This document shows, one piece after another, positions 9,693 to 18,952 of a stretch of 64,000 nucleotides of DNA (position 1 is the first letter of the stretch; every line of letters begins with the position of its first letter). The notes below the pieces were generated by a model. It was not told the DNA's origin, ran no database searches, and saw only the letters and a list, made by a program, of their open reading frames with translations. The DNA is from Lachnospiraceae bacterium. Lineage in GTDB: Bacteria; Bacillota; Clostridia; Lachnospirales; Lachnospiraceae. The translations under genes were made by a program, and so were the position numbers. The stretch is from the NCBI GenBank assembly GCA_910574965.1, contig CAJTDB010000015.1:19210-83209 (forward strand). Reading direction: 5' to 3'.

Positions 9693-10768
9693 AGCTGTCC
9701 TTCTTTTCCTCCTTTATCCCTCACCACCGTCTGGAAATAACTGCGCAGTTTTTCCATATCCTCCTGGTTTTCCTTCTGTACGGCACCTACCAGGTTCTGC
9801 ACGAGGCATCCCAGATCCATACAGGAATCTCCATAGTAATAAGCAGTCATCATCGTCTGATAATAGACGGATACCGCTTCCGCCGTACTCATGACCGCAG
9901 ACGGACGATCGATTCTATGTCCCATAGAAGATACACCTTCCCGAAGCTCGTGATACGTAGATGCCAGAAGCTCGGCCACATCTTCGTCCACCGGCATATC
10001 GATCTGACTTTCTTTGGCCAGCGCTTCCACCTCATTTACAATGATCTGCTTCTCCAATGATACGTCCCGCACTGGCATAACCGTTTCAAAATTAAAACGG
10101 CGTTTCAGAGCACTGCTCATTTCGTTGACACCTTTGTCCCTTGTATTTGCCGTCCCGATGACGTTAAAGCCTGCACGTGCAAAGAGAAGGCCCTCCTCAC
10201 CCAGCTCCGGTACGTTCAGCACCTTATCACTAAGCACACTGATCAGACTGTCCTGGATCTCTGCCGGCGTACGGGTAATCTCTTCAAAGCGGGTCAAAAT
10301 TCCCTGTTCCATCCCCACATAGAGCGGAGACGGCACCAGTGCTTCCCGGACAGGACCTTTGGCAAGCAGAAGCGCATAGTTCCAACTGTATTTAATCATG
10401 TCCTCCGTGGTACCTGCGGTTCCCTGTATGGTATTGGTGCTCGTCCCACTGATCGCTGCCGACAGAAGCTCTGAGAGCATGGTTTTGGCCGTACCGGGCT
10501 CTCCTACCAGCATCAGTCCCCGGTTGCCTGCCAACGTGATAATGCAGCGTTCCACCAGAGCATCATTGCCCAAGTATTTCTTGCGGATGTGAATCTCTTC
10601 TCCTTCATGAACCAGCGGCTTGCTGCTTCCCAGGATAAAGGTTCTCACTGCCCGCGGGGACAGCTTCCAGTTCAGCGGCCGCTTTCCCGTGTCAGACGCT
10701 GCCAGCGCCTCCAGTTCCTTCTGATACCGCACCTCTACAGGCGGTTTGATTTCAACTTTTCGTTCCAT
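9653..10768 (-). CDS. MoxR-type AAA+ ATPase, YehL-like
   Basis: 371-residue AAA+ ATPase. Walker A is GEPGTAKTMLSE at about residue 90, a Walker B-like acidic strand appears in ILTRFEEITR, sensor 1 is VIGTANTRDKG and the arginine finger region is SALKRRFNFE. This is the MoxR/RavA arrangement, in which the ATPase remodels a complex together with a VWA partner. The open frame extends to 10840, but the ATG at 10768 (MERKVEIKP) has AAGGAGA upstream and removes a Lys/Glu-rich tail without family resemblance. It is the first gene of the operon, preceded by a terminator-like hairpin of the lipoprotein gene. I could not identify its promoter with confidence in the 160 nt between. Confidence 0.88.
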   Translation of the reverse strand: MERKVEIKPPVEVRYQKELEALAASDTGKRPLNWKLSPRAVRTFILGSSKPLVHEGEEIHIRKKYLGNDALVERCIITLAGNRGLMLVGEPGTAKTMLSELLSAAISGTSTNTIQGTAGTTEDMIKYSWNYALLLAKGPVREALVPSPLYVGMEQGILTRFEEITRTPAEIQDSLISVLSDKVLNVPELGEEGLLFARAGFNVIGTANTRDKGVNEMSSALKRRFNFETVMPVRDVSLEKQIIVNEVEALAKESQIDMPVDEDVAELLASTYHELREGVSSMGHRIDRPSAVMSTAEAVSVYYQTMMTAYYYGDSCMDLGCLVQNLVGAVQKENQEDMEKLRSYFQTVVRDKGGKEGQLWNEYYEARKYLK

Positions 10769-10930
10769 TTTCCGACTTCTCTCCTTTGCATATTTTTCTT
10801 CTTTTTCAGATATGTTCTCTGCCTGCTTACAGTATAGCAAGTACCAGCCAACAATTCAATGTCTGTGCTTTTCTTTTTTTCATTCTGCACCTCTGCAGCG
10901 CAAATATTTCTGCCTCTGTTTTTTCCATGC

Positions 10931-10981
10931 AAAAAAGGCATGGCCGAAAAAATGCACATTGTACATCTTTTCAGTCATGCC
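10931..10981 (-). terminator. Rho-independent terminator after lipoprotein gene
   Basis: On the minus strand, 58 nt after the lipoprotein stop, arms beginning GGCATG and ending CATGCC pair over about 14 positions with one mismatch and one G-U pair. A run of six T follows at once. It separates the lipoprotein unit from the AAA+/VWA operon. The rest of 10769-11038 shows no further gene. Confidence 0.75.
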
Positions 10982-11038
10982 TTCTTATCTGCAGCACTCT
11001 AGGAATAGAAAGCTCCTAAAGTATCCTTTGTCAGCGGA

Positions 11039-11998
11039 TTACTCTGCCTTCACTTCCTCTGGTACAGAGAACTCTGCGACTGCATTGTAATTTTTACAGG
11101 TCATACTCATGATCAGCTTCGGAACGCTCATGGTCAGGCCTTCTCCCTGCTCGCCCATCGCATCAATCAGACTGCTCATCAGCGTATCCATTGCGCTGGT
11201 CATATCGATCTCATACTTCACCGGATACATGGTAGCCTCGTCGATCCACAGATCCACTTTCAGATCTCCTAAGTCATCCAGCATACCGTCCACCTGGCTG
11301 GTATCGATTCCCAGTTGCCCAACAGAGTTCATTGCACCGGAGCTAAGCATTAACTGCTTCATCTCCTCGCCGGTAATTGTACCGGTATATTTGTATGCAT
11401 TCGCGCCGTCGATCTCTTCCGTTCCTGCTTCCTGGAAATTATAATTTCCATTCAGATACGCACCCATGTCCGTGCTGAAATCATACTCATCTACCGCCGT
11501 TATGGAAATTTCCTGAGACTTCCAGCCGGTACCGTCATTTGAGTACATGATACAGCCTTCTTCTGTATTTTCCACATACATGTTCGTTGTTACGCTTCCG
11601 GCTTCACCAACATCAACGGTTATATCCATTCTCATAAGCAGCGGATCATAAATGCAGCTCATATCCATGGTCGTTACGCTCTCTAATGTCTGCTCCTCAC
11701 CATTGGCACCGACTACCATATCCATCTCCATGTCCATTGTCGCATCAACGCTCTTAACGTCCATCATATTTTTCTGAGCTTCTGCAAAAGGATCTGCCTG
11801 TGTCTCAGGAGCCTCTGCTTCCTCGGAAGCATCCGGTGTTTCTGTTTCTGTGTCCGTGTCCGCCTCTGCCTCTGTTCCGGTCTCTGCCGGGGCGTTTCCT
11901 GCAGTCTCGCTGTCGGCATTCCCTTTTCCGCATGCTGCAAGGGACATGGAAAGTGCAGCCGTTAAAAGGAGTGCCAGGATTTTGTTTCTCTTTTTCAT
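11039..11998 (-). CDS. Secreted lipoprotein, DUF6612/LppX-like
   Basis: 319-residue lipoprotein precursor. A signal peptide MKKRNKILALLLTAALSM leads to the lipobox LAAC with the lipidated cysteine at residue 23. An acidic, Thr/Glu-rich linker (about residues 30-75) follows, then a beta-rich domain with repeated MDM/MEMDM pairs and segments such as YKYTGTITGEEM and TMYPVKYEIDM. The pattern recalls small Firmicutes lipoproteins of the DUF6612 or LppX/LprG type, whose function is uncertain. The start is the ATG at 11998 preceded by AGGAGGA. The longer frame to 12157 only reads through repeat DNA. It is a single-gene unit with its own promoter and terminator. Confidence 0.75.
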   Translation of the reverse strand: MKKRNKILALLLTAALSMSLAACGKGNADSETAGNAPAETGTEAEADTDTETETPDASEEAEAPETQADPFAEAQKNMMDVKSVDATMDMEMDMVVGANGEEQTLESVTTMDMSCIYDPLLMRMDITVDVGEAGSVTTNMYVENTEEGCIMYSNDGTGWKSQEISITAVDEYDFSTDMGAYLNGNYNFQEAGTEEIDGANAYKYTGTITGEEMKQLMLSSGAMNSVGQLGIDTSQVDGMLDDLGDLKVDLWIDEATMYPVKYEIDMTSAMDTLMSSLIDAMGEQGEGLTMSVPKLIMSMTCKNYNAVAEFSVPEEVKAE

Positions 11999-12016
11999 AA
12001 CTTTTCCTCCTATTAT

Positions 12017-12166
12017 AGTTCCGCATCTGTTCGGAAGGTACCCCCTGATCTGGAAGGAAATACGGTCCCCTTCGGCGCCCGTATTTCCTTCCGGGGACCT
12101 TCCGCACAAATGCTGTTTTAGTTCCGCATCTGTTCGGAAGGTACCCCATCCGCACAAATGCTGTTC
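12017..12166 (-). repeat. Palindromic repeat E1 plus short copy E1' in lipoprotein leader
   Basis: One imperfect palindrome of about 103 bp (12017-12119) and an internally shortened copy (12120-12166), both opening with AGTTCCGCATCTG and closing with ATGCTGTT on the plus strand. Outer arms are GCATCTG and the complementary end near 12113; the inner arms are GGAAGGAAATACGG and CCGTATTTCCTTCC around a short loop. The element ends 18 nt before the lipoprotein ATG, just before its AGGAGG, and lies downstream of a clear promoter, so it is transcribed as the 5' leader. Same family as E2, E3 and E4. Confidence 0.85.
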
Positions 12167-12174
12167 ACCGATTT

Positions 12175-12202
12175 ATCATAGCACTTTTTTCTCATTTGTC
12201 AA
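12175..12202 (-). promoter_or_regulatory. Sigma-A promoter of the lipoprotein gene
   Basis: On the minus strand a perfect -35 TTGACA (12197-12202) is followed after 16 nt by TATGAT (12175-12180). Transcription would start near 12168 and run through both palindromes, giving a leader of about 170 nt. Confidence 0.75.
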
Positions 12203-12260
12203 TATCTTTTGTACTGACAGTTTCCTTCCATTTCCGCCCTTTTTCGGCAGATTACGGCTT

Positions 12261-13721
12261 CTACTCCCCCGCATAATATGCATCGAACACACGTTTGGCT
12301 ACTGGTACTGCATATTCACTGCTGGAGCCGGCGCTTTCCACCAGAACACAGACCACCAAGTCCGGCTTTTCACCGGTCACATAGCCTGCAAACCAGGCAT
12401 GGCTTCTGCTTTTGTCGCTGCTGTATTCGGCAGTTCCAGTCTTCCCGGCTGCTGTATAAGCATCGCTTAAAAGCGTCTTTGCATTCCCGTCTTCTACAAC
12501 GGCCCGCATGTACTCTCTGAGTACCTCCGCCTCCGATGTGCTCAGCAGACGCCCATATTCCGTAAACGGATACCGCTCTACCACCGTCGATCCCGTATAA
12601 CTCTCCGTCCGGTCCAGAAAACGCGGAACCATCAGCACCCCATTGTTGGCAATCGCCGCCGTTATCATAGCCATATGCATAGGTGTCACCAGCGTATTCC
12701 CCTGACCGATGGCCGTCATCATGTGCAGCGCCTCCGAATCCGATTCCTTCAGCCGGAAAGAACTCCTGCTGTAAGGAAAAGAAAGCGGCAGATCGGAATC
12801 GAATAAAAGCTGCTTTGCCAGCTCCTGATACGGCCCTTCGGAAAGCTCCTGCCCCATCTCTGCAAAAGCGCCGTTGCAGGATTTGGCATATGCAAGCCTT
12901 AGATCCAGTTCCCCGTGCCGGGTCCCGTGATAACAGCTAATGGAAGAATCCCCCATCGGAATCTTCCCTTCACACTGAAAAGAATAATCATCTGCTTCGA
13001 ACTGATGTTCTCTCAGATATTCCAGCAGCGTTATTGTCTTGAATGTAGAGCCGGGCGGATACAGCCCCTGCAGTGCCCTGTTCAGCAAAATGCTGTCTTC
13101 AGAAGTCGCCAGCCTGCTCCATTCTGAGCGCACCAGCCCCGGATCATAATCCGGCTTGGACACAAGCGCGCGCACATTTCCCGTAGAAGCCTCCATAACG
13201 ATCACCGCGCCCTTCTGATTTCCCAGTGCATCATGAGCCGCCGTCTGAAGATCCACATCCAGCGTTGTCACCAGATTGTCTCCCATATTCTTCTGTTCCC
13301 GCAGCTCATTTATAAACTTTTCCACAAAATAAGCGTTGGAAGTCAGAAGCTGAAAATTTCCCAGCTCCTCAATTCCCGTTTTCCCATAGTCAGAATATCC
13401 AAGCACATGGGAAAACGTGCAGTCAAAGGGATAATACCGCGTCTCGGTTCCGTCTTCCGACACCTTTGTATAAGCCAGAACCTGACCGTCCTGGGCCAGA
13501 ATCTTTCCGCGGACCACCTCCTTTTCAAAAGTATCCAGCCTTGCATTGTACGTATTGTTAATGGTTTCCCGGCTCTTCGCCACCTGAAAATACACCAGAT
13601 AACCGATCATCAGCACGAAGAGTCCCGTAAAGATCAGCATCATATTGCTGTACTCCCGGCTAACGGTTCTTTTTCCTGCCTTTTTCTGTTTTTTCTTTTT
13701 TGGTTTCTTTTCCTTTTTCAT
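12261..13721 (-). CDS. Class B penicillin-binding protein (transpeptidase)
   Basis: 486-residue membrane-anchored D,D-transpeptidase for cell-wall crosslinking. A Lys-rich cytoplasmic tail and one membrane segment (about MMLIFTGLFVLMIGYLVYF) precede a short N-terminal module and the transpeptidase domain. The active-site motifs are PGSTFKTIT (SxxK), SCNGAF (SxN) and AGKTGTAEY (KTG). It overlaps the 3' end of the upstream SEDS gene, the usual pairing of a SEDS glycosyltransferase with its cognate PBP. I chose the ATG at 13721 because it has AGGTGG at good spacing. An ATG at 13736 in the same frame has a weaker site. At this length it resembles PbpA/FtsI-type proteins lacking PASTA domains. Confidence 0.9.
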   Translation of the reverse strand: MKKEKKPKKKKQKKAGKRTVSREYSNMMLIFTGLFVLMIGYLVYFQVAKSRETINNTYNARLDTFEKEVVRGKILAQDGQVLAYTKVSEDGTETRYYPFDCTFSHVLGYSDYGKTGIEELGNFQLLTSNAYFVEKFINELREQKNMGDNLVTTLDVDLQTAAHDALGNQKGAVIVMEASTGNVRALVSKPDYDPGLVRSEWSRLATSEDSILLNRALQGLYPPGSTFKTITLLEYLREHQFEADDYSFQCEGKIPMGDSSISCYHGTRHGELDLRLAYAKSCNGAFAEMGQELSEGPYQELAKQLLFDSDLPLSFPYSRSSFRLKESDSEALHMMTAIGQGNTLVTPMHMAMITAAIANNGVLMVPRFLDRTESYTGSTVVERYPFTEYGRLLSTSEAEVLREYMRAVVEDGNAKTLLSDAYTAAGKTGTAEYSSDKSRSHAWFAGYVTGEKPDLVVCVLVESAGSSSEYAVPVAKRVFDAYYAGE

Positions 13722-15030
13722 TTCCTGCCACCTCATCGCTGCGTTTCAAGTACATTCCCTGAATGATCGCCCATATGGCAAACATACTGAGCAGAGAACT
13801 TCCTCCGTAACTGATAAACGGAAGCGTTACCCCTGTAGACGGAATAAACTTGATGACTCCGCCGATGGAAAGAAATGCCTGAAAAATAACCAGCGTTCCA
13901 AGCCCCGCAGCAACCAGCTTATAGTATGCGTCTTTTAAACACATCGCTATATTTAATATCATGTAAAAACTGCATAGATACACAAAGATTAGAAAGATCG
14001 CAAAAAGAAGGCCAAACTCCTCCGCAATGGCTGCAAAGATAAAGTCCTCCTCCACGACCGGAATTTTATAGGGCATCCCCTGTCCGAGCCCAAGGCCGAA
14101 CCAGCTTCCGGTACCGATGGCAAAGAGCGACTGGGTAATCTGATATCCCTCTTTGTCAATAACGGAAAAAGGATCACTCCAGGCCAGCACTCTCGTCTGC
14201 ACATGGGAAAATAATTTCCACGCCAGAAAAGCCGCCGCGCTTCCGGACAAAAGCCCTGCCAGAAAGTAAAGAGGCTGCTTAGAAGCAATATAGAGCATCA
14301 CCAGATAGACCACAAAGAAAATCAATGCGCCCCCCAGATCCCGCGACAGCACCAACACCAGCACATGGGCGGCTGCGGCACAAGTAGCCGTCACTATCCG
14401 CCGAAAATCCTGTGTTTTAGAAAGCATACCGGCTGAAAAAAACACAAACAGAATCTTTACAAATTCCGATGGTTGAAAAGTAATCCCGTGTATCGTAATG
14501 GCAAGTTTTGCTCCAAAGCTTAAACTTCCTGCAATCAGCACGGCAGTCAAAAGCCCGAAGCCCAAAGCCCCATACCACCAGTAATATCCTCTTAACTTTC
14601 CAGCCGATCTCCGAATGATCCACGGAACCAGAAAGGTCAGGCCCGCCGCCAGGACCGCCAGCTCAAACTGCCGCTCTGCCTTGTCAAAAGACAGTCTGGC
14701 CAGCATCAGAAATCCTACGCTTAAAAGCACCAACATGTTATGATTCAGCAGATGGTCTGCTTTTGGATAAATCAGATGCTGCAGGACCAGAAACACGACG
14801 AACAGAATCATCTGCGCCCCGCAAAAATACAGGATCTTTTCATTTTTGGTATTCAGGTACAGGATCAAATTGGCCAGCAGATGCATGACGAACAGCAGCA
14901 CATCCTGCTGCCGGAGCGCCGCCCGCTTTTCTTCTCCCGGTTTCCTCACCAACTGAAATCCAATCAGCGTATATAATGCCAGAAACAAGACAATAGCATA
15001 TTTGGATAATTCGGTAATGACATTCACCAT
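13660..15030 (-). CDS. SEDS peptidoglycan glycosyltransferase (FtsW/RodA/SpoVE family)
   Basis: 456-residue polytopic membrane protein with about ten hydrophobic segments. SEDS hallmarks are visible: ITIHGITFQPSEFVKI, the DPFSVIDKEGYQITQSLFAIG loop region, GLGQGMPYKIPVVEEDFIFA, and STGVTLPFISYGGSSLL near the C-terminus. The last 30 residues are a Lys/Glu-rich cytoplasmic tail that overlaps the start of the PBP gene. SEDS proteins polymerise lipid II into glycan strands in a complex with a class B PBP. Whether this one serves division, elongation or sporulation cannot be told from sequence alone, though ZapA in the same operon hints at division. Confidence 0.9.
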   Translation of the reverse strand: MVNVITELSKYAIVLFLALYTLIGFQLVRKPGEEKRAALRQQDVLLFVMHLLANLILYLNTKNEKILYFCGAQMILFVVFLVLQHLIYPKADHLLNHNMLVLLSVGFLMLARLSFDKAERQFELAVLAAGLTFLVPWIIRRSAGKLRGYYWWYGALGFGLLTAVLIAGSLSFGAKLAITIHGITFQPSEFVKILFVFFSAGMLSKTQDFRRIVTATCAAAAHVLVLVLSRDLGGALIFFVVYLVMLYIASKQPLYFLAGLLSGSAAAFLAWKLFSHVQTRVLAWSDPFSVIDKEGYQITQSLFAIGTGSWFGLGLGQGMPYKIPVVEEDFIFAAIAEEFGLLFAIFLIFVYLCSFYMILNIAMCLKDAYYKLVAAGLGTLVIFQAFLSIGGVIKFIPSTGVTLPFISYGGSSLLSMFAIWAIIQGMYLKRSDEVAGNEKGKETKKEKTEKGRKKNR

Positions 15031-15031
15031 A

Positions 15032-17242
15032 TTATTCGATGCCCCGTTTAAAATGTCCTCTCGTGAAATGATCTTCTGGTTTTTTTCGTTCTAGGAACGC
15101 CTTCAGTACCGTCTGTACTTCCCTCCGACTCTCTGTCGTGAACAGAATCCGGTAAGCCCCCGCGCCAAGCTTCAGCAGCTCTTCCGTCTGATCCAGCAAA
15201 TACAGCGGCTGGCTGTTATAGATTACATTATAGCAGTCCCTGCAGCAGTTCCTGACCGGAAATTCCACTTGATACCGGTCTTTCAGCGTCCAAAGCTCCG
15301 TCTGATGCCGGCACCTGTCCAGCGTCCGGTGCAGACAGCCTGCCGTTATCATCATGGGATACCTCCCATAAATAATCTGAATATGGTCCGGCGTGGAGAG
15401 CGCGCGAAGTTCCCGGCTGTTCAGTTCTAAAGGGCTGGTCATATACCGCACTCCTCTCTCCTGCCAGAACCTTATGCTCCGGCTGTTCAGCGTATAGACA
15501 TTGTGGTCCAGAATCTGTTCCCCTTTCCAGCCTGCGTCCAGAAGGAACATATGTTCTTCCAGGTTTCGGATCACAAACCCGTCCGCAGGAAGCGCCGTCC
15601 AAAAGTCTTTGTTCTTCTCGTACCGCGCAGCCGTTCTTTTTCGGAAAACTGCAGGCAGCATGACCCAGGCATCCAGCCGCTTTTCCCTGATCCTGCAAAG
15701 CTGCTTTGGCAGATCCGCTTCCATCTGCTCTGCATCCACATAGACCGTCTGAAGCGAAAATCCATCTCCGCAGTCCTTAAGCTGCTCTGCCATGGACAGC
15801 ACTGCATCTAACTGTTCTTCTGTCTCCACAGAAATATGAAGTTCTGGCCTGTCCTTTTTGGAACGCACCTTCTCTTTTCCCCGGACTTCCGTCTCACTCT
15901 TCAGCACAGGTGCCGAACGGCAATATGCGAACATCAGTTCTTTTTCCAGTTTCTCACATGCGTCCCTTCGAAGCTGGTTCAGCGCCTGCACCGGCACAAA
16001 CAGCGGACCTTTTGCCTGAATCTGAAGCTCTTTCCACTGAAAGGGCGTATTTCCGGTTTTCTGAAGCTGTCTGTAAAGCTGCTCTTCCTCCATGGGACGG
16101 TTCTTTGGAACCTGCGGACATTCTCCGTATACACTCAGACACGCCCGTCCCCCGTCAGCCGAAAGCTCCAGTCTCATCGGCTGCCCCGCCTCCGCGTACA
16201 GAACCCCTGTGACCGGAATCTTCCTCTCTGTCTCCACATATTCCTGTTTCAGCGCTGCAATTCGCTGTTCGTATGCTCCCTTTTCCTGGTCTGCCGGCTT
16301 TTTCCCCGAAAGCGCCATCAGTTCTTTTCCGTTGTGTTTCTCATAATATCCCCTGGAAAATCCGTCCCGGTTAAAAAGAAGCAGCAGTTCTTTTCTGTCC
16401 TCTTCTGACACATGATAGTCTTTCTCGCCAAAGTTCAGATAACGATCTACATATTTCCGGTAAATGCGCACCACACCTGCGGTATACTCCGGACGTTTCA
16501 TCCGCCCTTCAATCTTCAGGGAACTGACGCCTGCCTGAGCAATCTCAGGAATCAGATCAAGTGCACACAAATCCTTAGGACTAAGCAGCGGCTGTCCGCC
16601 TTTGGGTGAAAGACGCTTACCGTCGGCAAACGCTTCATAGGAGAGGCGGCATGGCTGAGCACACCGCCCCCGGTTGCCGCTCCTGCCGCCTAGGATACTG
16701 CTGAACAGACACTGGCCAGAGTAGCAGTAGCAGAGCGCTCCATGCACAAAACATTCAATCTCCGCTTTGGACGTCTGATGAATCTCTCTGATCTCCTCTA
16801 AGGACAGCTCCCGCGGGAGCACCACCCGCCGAACACCCAGACGCTCCAAAAGCTTCACACTTTTGCCCCCGTACAATGTCATCTGTGTGCTGGCATGAAT
16901 CGGAAGCTCCGGAAACCATTCCCGGACCGCCTGCAGCACACCCAGATCCTGCACAATCACCGCATCCAGCCCATGCTCATAACACGGAAGAAGATACGCA
17001 TACAGCTCCCGCTTAAGTTCCGGCTCTTTCAGAAGTGTGTTGACGGTCAAATACAACCGGACACCATATAAATGCGCATAGTCGATGGCTTCAAGAAGCG
17101 CATCCCCTTTTGGATTATCTGCATAAGCGCGGGCGCCAAAACGGCTTCCGCCCATATAAACCGCATCCGCGCCTGCAGATACTGCCGCTTTTAAGCTTTC
17201 CACGGAACCTGCCGGAGCCAGTAGTTCCAGTTTTTTCTCCAT
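15032..17242 (-). CDS. U32 family protein, RlhA/YdcP-like rRNA hydroxylation factor
   Basis: 736-residue U32-family protein. It starts MEKKLELLAPAGSVESLKAA, contains HASTQMTLYGG and the family cysteine cluster ECFVHGALCYCYSGQC followed by GRSGNRGRCAQPCR, and has the long C-terminal extension with a further CRDCYN motif that distinguishes RlhA/YdcP from shorter U32 proteins. RlhA is needed for 5-hydroxycytidine formation in 23S rRNA in E. coli; the older label is peptidase/collagenase-like. It lies in the ruvAB-zapA-SEDS operon, 175 nt after zapA and 1 nt before the SEDS gene start. Function is taken from the family. Confidence 0.85.
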   Translation of the reverse strand: MEKKLELLAPAGSVESLKAAVSAGADAVYMGGSRFGARAYADNPKGDALLEAIDYAHLYGVRLYLTVNTLLKEPELKRELYAYLLPCYEHGLDAVIVQDLGVLQAVREWFPELPIHASTQMTLYGGKSVKLLERLGVRRVVLPRELSLEEIREIHQTSKAEIECFVHGALCYCYSGQCLFSSILGGRSGNRGRCAQPCRLSYEAFADGKRLSPKGGQPLLSPKDLCALDLIPEIAQAGVSSLKIEGRMKRPEYTAGVVRIYRKYVDRYLNFGEKDYHVSEEDRKELLLLFNRDGFSRGYYEKHNGKELMALSGKKPADQEKGAYEQRIAALKQEYVETERKIPVTGVLYAEAGQPMRLELSADGGRACLSVYGECPQVPKNRPMEEEQLYRQLQKTGNTPFQWKELQIQAKGPLFVPVQALNQLRRDACEKLEKELMFAYCRSAPVLKSETEVRGKEKVRSKKDRPELHISVETEEQLDAVLSMAEQLKDCGDGFSLQTVYVDAEQMEADLPKQLCRIREKRLDAWVMLPAVFRKRTAARYEKNKDFWTALPADGFVIRNLEEHMFLLDAGWKGEQILDHNVYTLNSRSIRFWQERGVRYMTSPLELNSRELRALSTPDHIQIIYGRYPMMITAGCLHRTLDRCRHQTELWTLKDRYQVEFPVRNCCRDCYNVIYNSQPLYLLDQTEELLKLGAGAYRILFTTESRREVQTVLKAFLERKKPEDHFTRGHFKRGIE

Positions 17243-17417
17243 ATCTCTGTCCTTATCTTTCTATATACTACACAGGGCCGTGCGGGATTCTGCCCGGAAC
17301 CAGAACGTCAGTTCTTTTCCGGGACAAATCCGCATCAGCCCCTCGGTGTCGCATTGGTATCTTTTGTATCCTTTTGTCTGTCTTTGTCTATAGTATCGAT
17401 AAGTGCGTGTCTGTGAT

Positions 17418-17846
17418 TTAGAGTCTTTGCTCCGGTTTGTACAGACGACGTCCGTAAGCCGCCTTTGCCACCCGGTTCCTGCTTTTTTGCTCCTGCAAAA
17501 GCCGGGCCTGCAGCTCCTCAATCTGTTTGACAAGCCTGTCCTTTTCCATCTTTGCATCGATCAGGTCATGTTTCAGACTGTAGATCTCTTTGTCCTTCTG
17601 CTCTGCCTGCTCTGCCAGTTCTTCCCTTGCATCATCCGCCTTAAAATAAAGATCTGCAAGGTTCATATTTTTCAGAATCTGCTTCTCATCCTGGGAAAGC
17701 AGATTGTAATTATCCGTCTGCTGAATCTGCTCTTCCATCTTGTTCAGATATGTCGCAACTCTCTGAAGATATTCCGTACTCTCATAGCCGCTGATCGTGT
17801 ATACTTTACCGTTTACCAGCACTTCTGCTTTATTTTTCTTTGCCAT
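17418..17846 (-). CDS. zapA: Cell division protein ZapA
   Basis: 142-residue cytoplasmic protein. The N-terminal ZapA domain reads EVLVNGKVYTISGYESTEYLQ and is followed by a long coiled coil (about residues 60-125, Glu/Lys/Gln/Leu-rich). ZapA binds and bundles FtsZ at midcell. The Firmicutes form typically has this short domain plus coiled coil. The ATG at 17846 lies 80 nt after the ruvB stop in the same orientation. The 175 nt after it carry no gene, though a weak hairpin with CGGGA/TCCCG arms is visible. Confidence 0.85.
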   Translation of the reverse strand: MAKKNKAEVLVNGKVYTISGYESTEYLQRVATYLNKMEEQIQQTDNYNLLSQDEKQILKNMNLADLYFKADDAREELAEQAEQKDKEIYSLKHDLIDAKMEKDRLVKQIEELQARLLQEQKSRNRVAKAAYGRRLYKPEQRL

Positions 17847-17926
17847 ATACTAAGTTCCCCCCACGCCGGCCGGACATGCAGTTTTCTCATGCACTGACTC
17901 ATGCCTTCGTGAACATTATAACGAAC

Positions 17927-18928
17927 TTAGTCCGGGAACGCAATCCCCAAATGGGTATAAGATTCTTTCGTGGCCATTCGGCCGCGGGAAGTGCGGTTCA
18001 GAAAACCATTTTGAATTAAATAAGGCTCATACACATCCTCCAAAGTTCCCGCATCCTCTCCCAGTGCAGCGGCTAACGTATCGATGCCTACGGGCCCGCC
18101 GGCGAATTTCTCAATGATGATCCTTAGTATCCGCCGGTCCAGCTGGTCCAGACCGTGCCGGTCCACCTCCAGTAGATCCAGTGCAAAAACCGCCACTTCG
18201 TTCGTAATCCGTCCGTCGTATTTCACCTGGGCAAAATCCCGCACGCGCTTTAGCAGCCGGTTGGCAAGCCTTGGAGTCCCGCGGGATCGCCTGGCCAGTT
18301 CTCTGGCTCCCGCCTCGTCAATCTCCACCTCCAGCACCTTTGCCGAACGCCGGATGATCGTCGTCAGCTCCTGTACCGTATAATATTCCAGATGATGCAC
18401 TACACCGAAACGGTCCCGCAGGGGTGCCGTCAGAAGCCCTGCCCTTGTCGTAGCGCCCACCAATGTAAACTTGGGCAAATCCAGTCGAATGCTTCTGGCC
18501 GATGCACCTTTGCCGATCATAATATCGATGGCATAGTCCTCCATAGCCGGATACAGAACTTCTTCCACCTGCCGGTTCAGCCGGTGGATCTCGTCTACAA
18601 ACAGTACATCCCCTTCCTGCAGGTTGTTTAGAACGGCCGCGATCTCTCCCGGCTTCTCAATGGCAGGTCCGCTGGTTACTTTCATATGCGTTCCCATCTC
18701 ATTGGCGATGATTCCCGCCAGTGTCGTCTTGCCAAGCCCCGGCGGTCCATAGAACAGCACATGGTCCAGAGCTTCCCCCCTGGACTTTGCCGCTTCGATA
18801 TATATTTTCAGATTGCTTCTGGCCTTTTCCTGGCCGATATATTCTTTCAGAGTCTGAGGGCGCAGACTGCCCTCTATCCGGATGTCCTCTTCAGCCGCAT
18901 CCGTCGTTATAATCCGCCGGTCACTCAT
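17927..18928 (-). CDS. ruvB: Holliday junction branch migration helicase RuvB
   Basis: 333-residue AAA+ motor of RuvAB, the expected length. Visible are [16 protein letters not shown], Walker [12 protein letters not shown], Walker [10 protein letters not shown], sensor 1 [19 protein letters not shown] and the C-terminal winged helix with [15 protein letters not shown] and [17 protein letters not shown]. It forms hexamers that drive branch migration during recombination and repair. The gene follows ruvA after 24 nt. Confidence 0.97.
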   Translation of the reverse strand: MSDRRIITTDAAEEDIRIEGSLRPQTLKEYIGQEKARSNLKIYIEAAKSRGEALDHVLFYGPPGLGKTTLAGIIANEMGTHMKVTSGPAIEKPGEIAAVLNNLQEGDVLFVDEIHRLNRQVEEVLYPAMEDYAIDIMIGKGASARSIRLDLPKFTLVGATTRAGLLTAPLRDRFGVVHHLEYYTVQELTTIIRRSAKVLEVEIDEAGARELARRSRGTPRLANRLLKRVRDFAQVKYDGRITNEVAVFALDLLEVDRHGLDQLDRRILRIIIEKFAGGPVGIDTLAAALGEDAGTLEDVYEPYLIQNGFLNRTSRGRMATKESYTHLGIAFPD

Positions 18929-18952
18929 ACAAAACCTCTATCCCGTCATGTT

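Noticed and set aside
11039..12157. Longer lipoprotein starting at 12157
   Set aside because: The extension runs through repeats E1/E1' in the leader. The signal peptide begins at the ATG at 11998.
13233..13766. 177-residue plus-strand open frame
   Set aside because: Antisense shadow of the PBP and SEDS genes; no ribosome site and no family resemblance.
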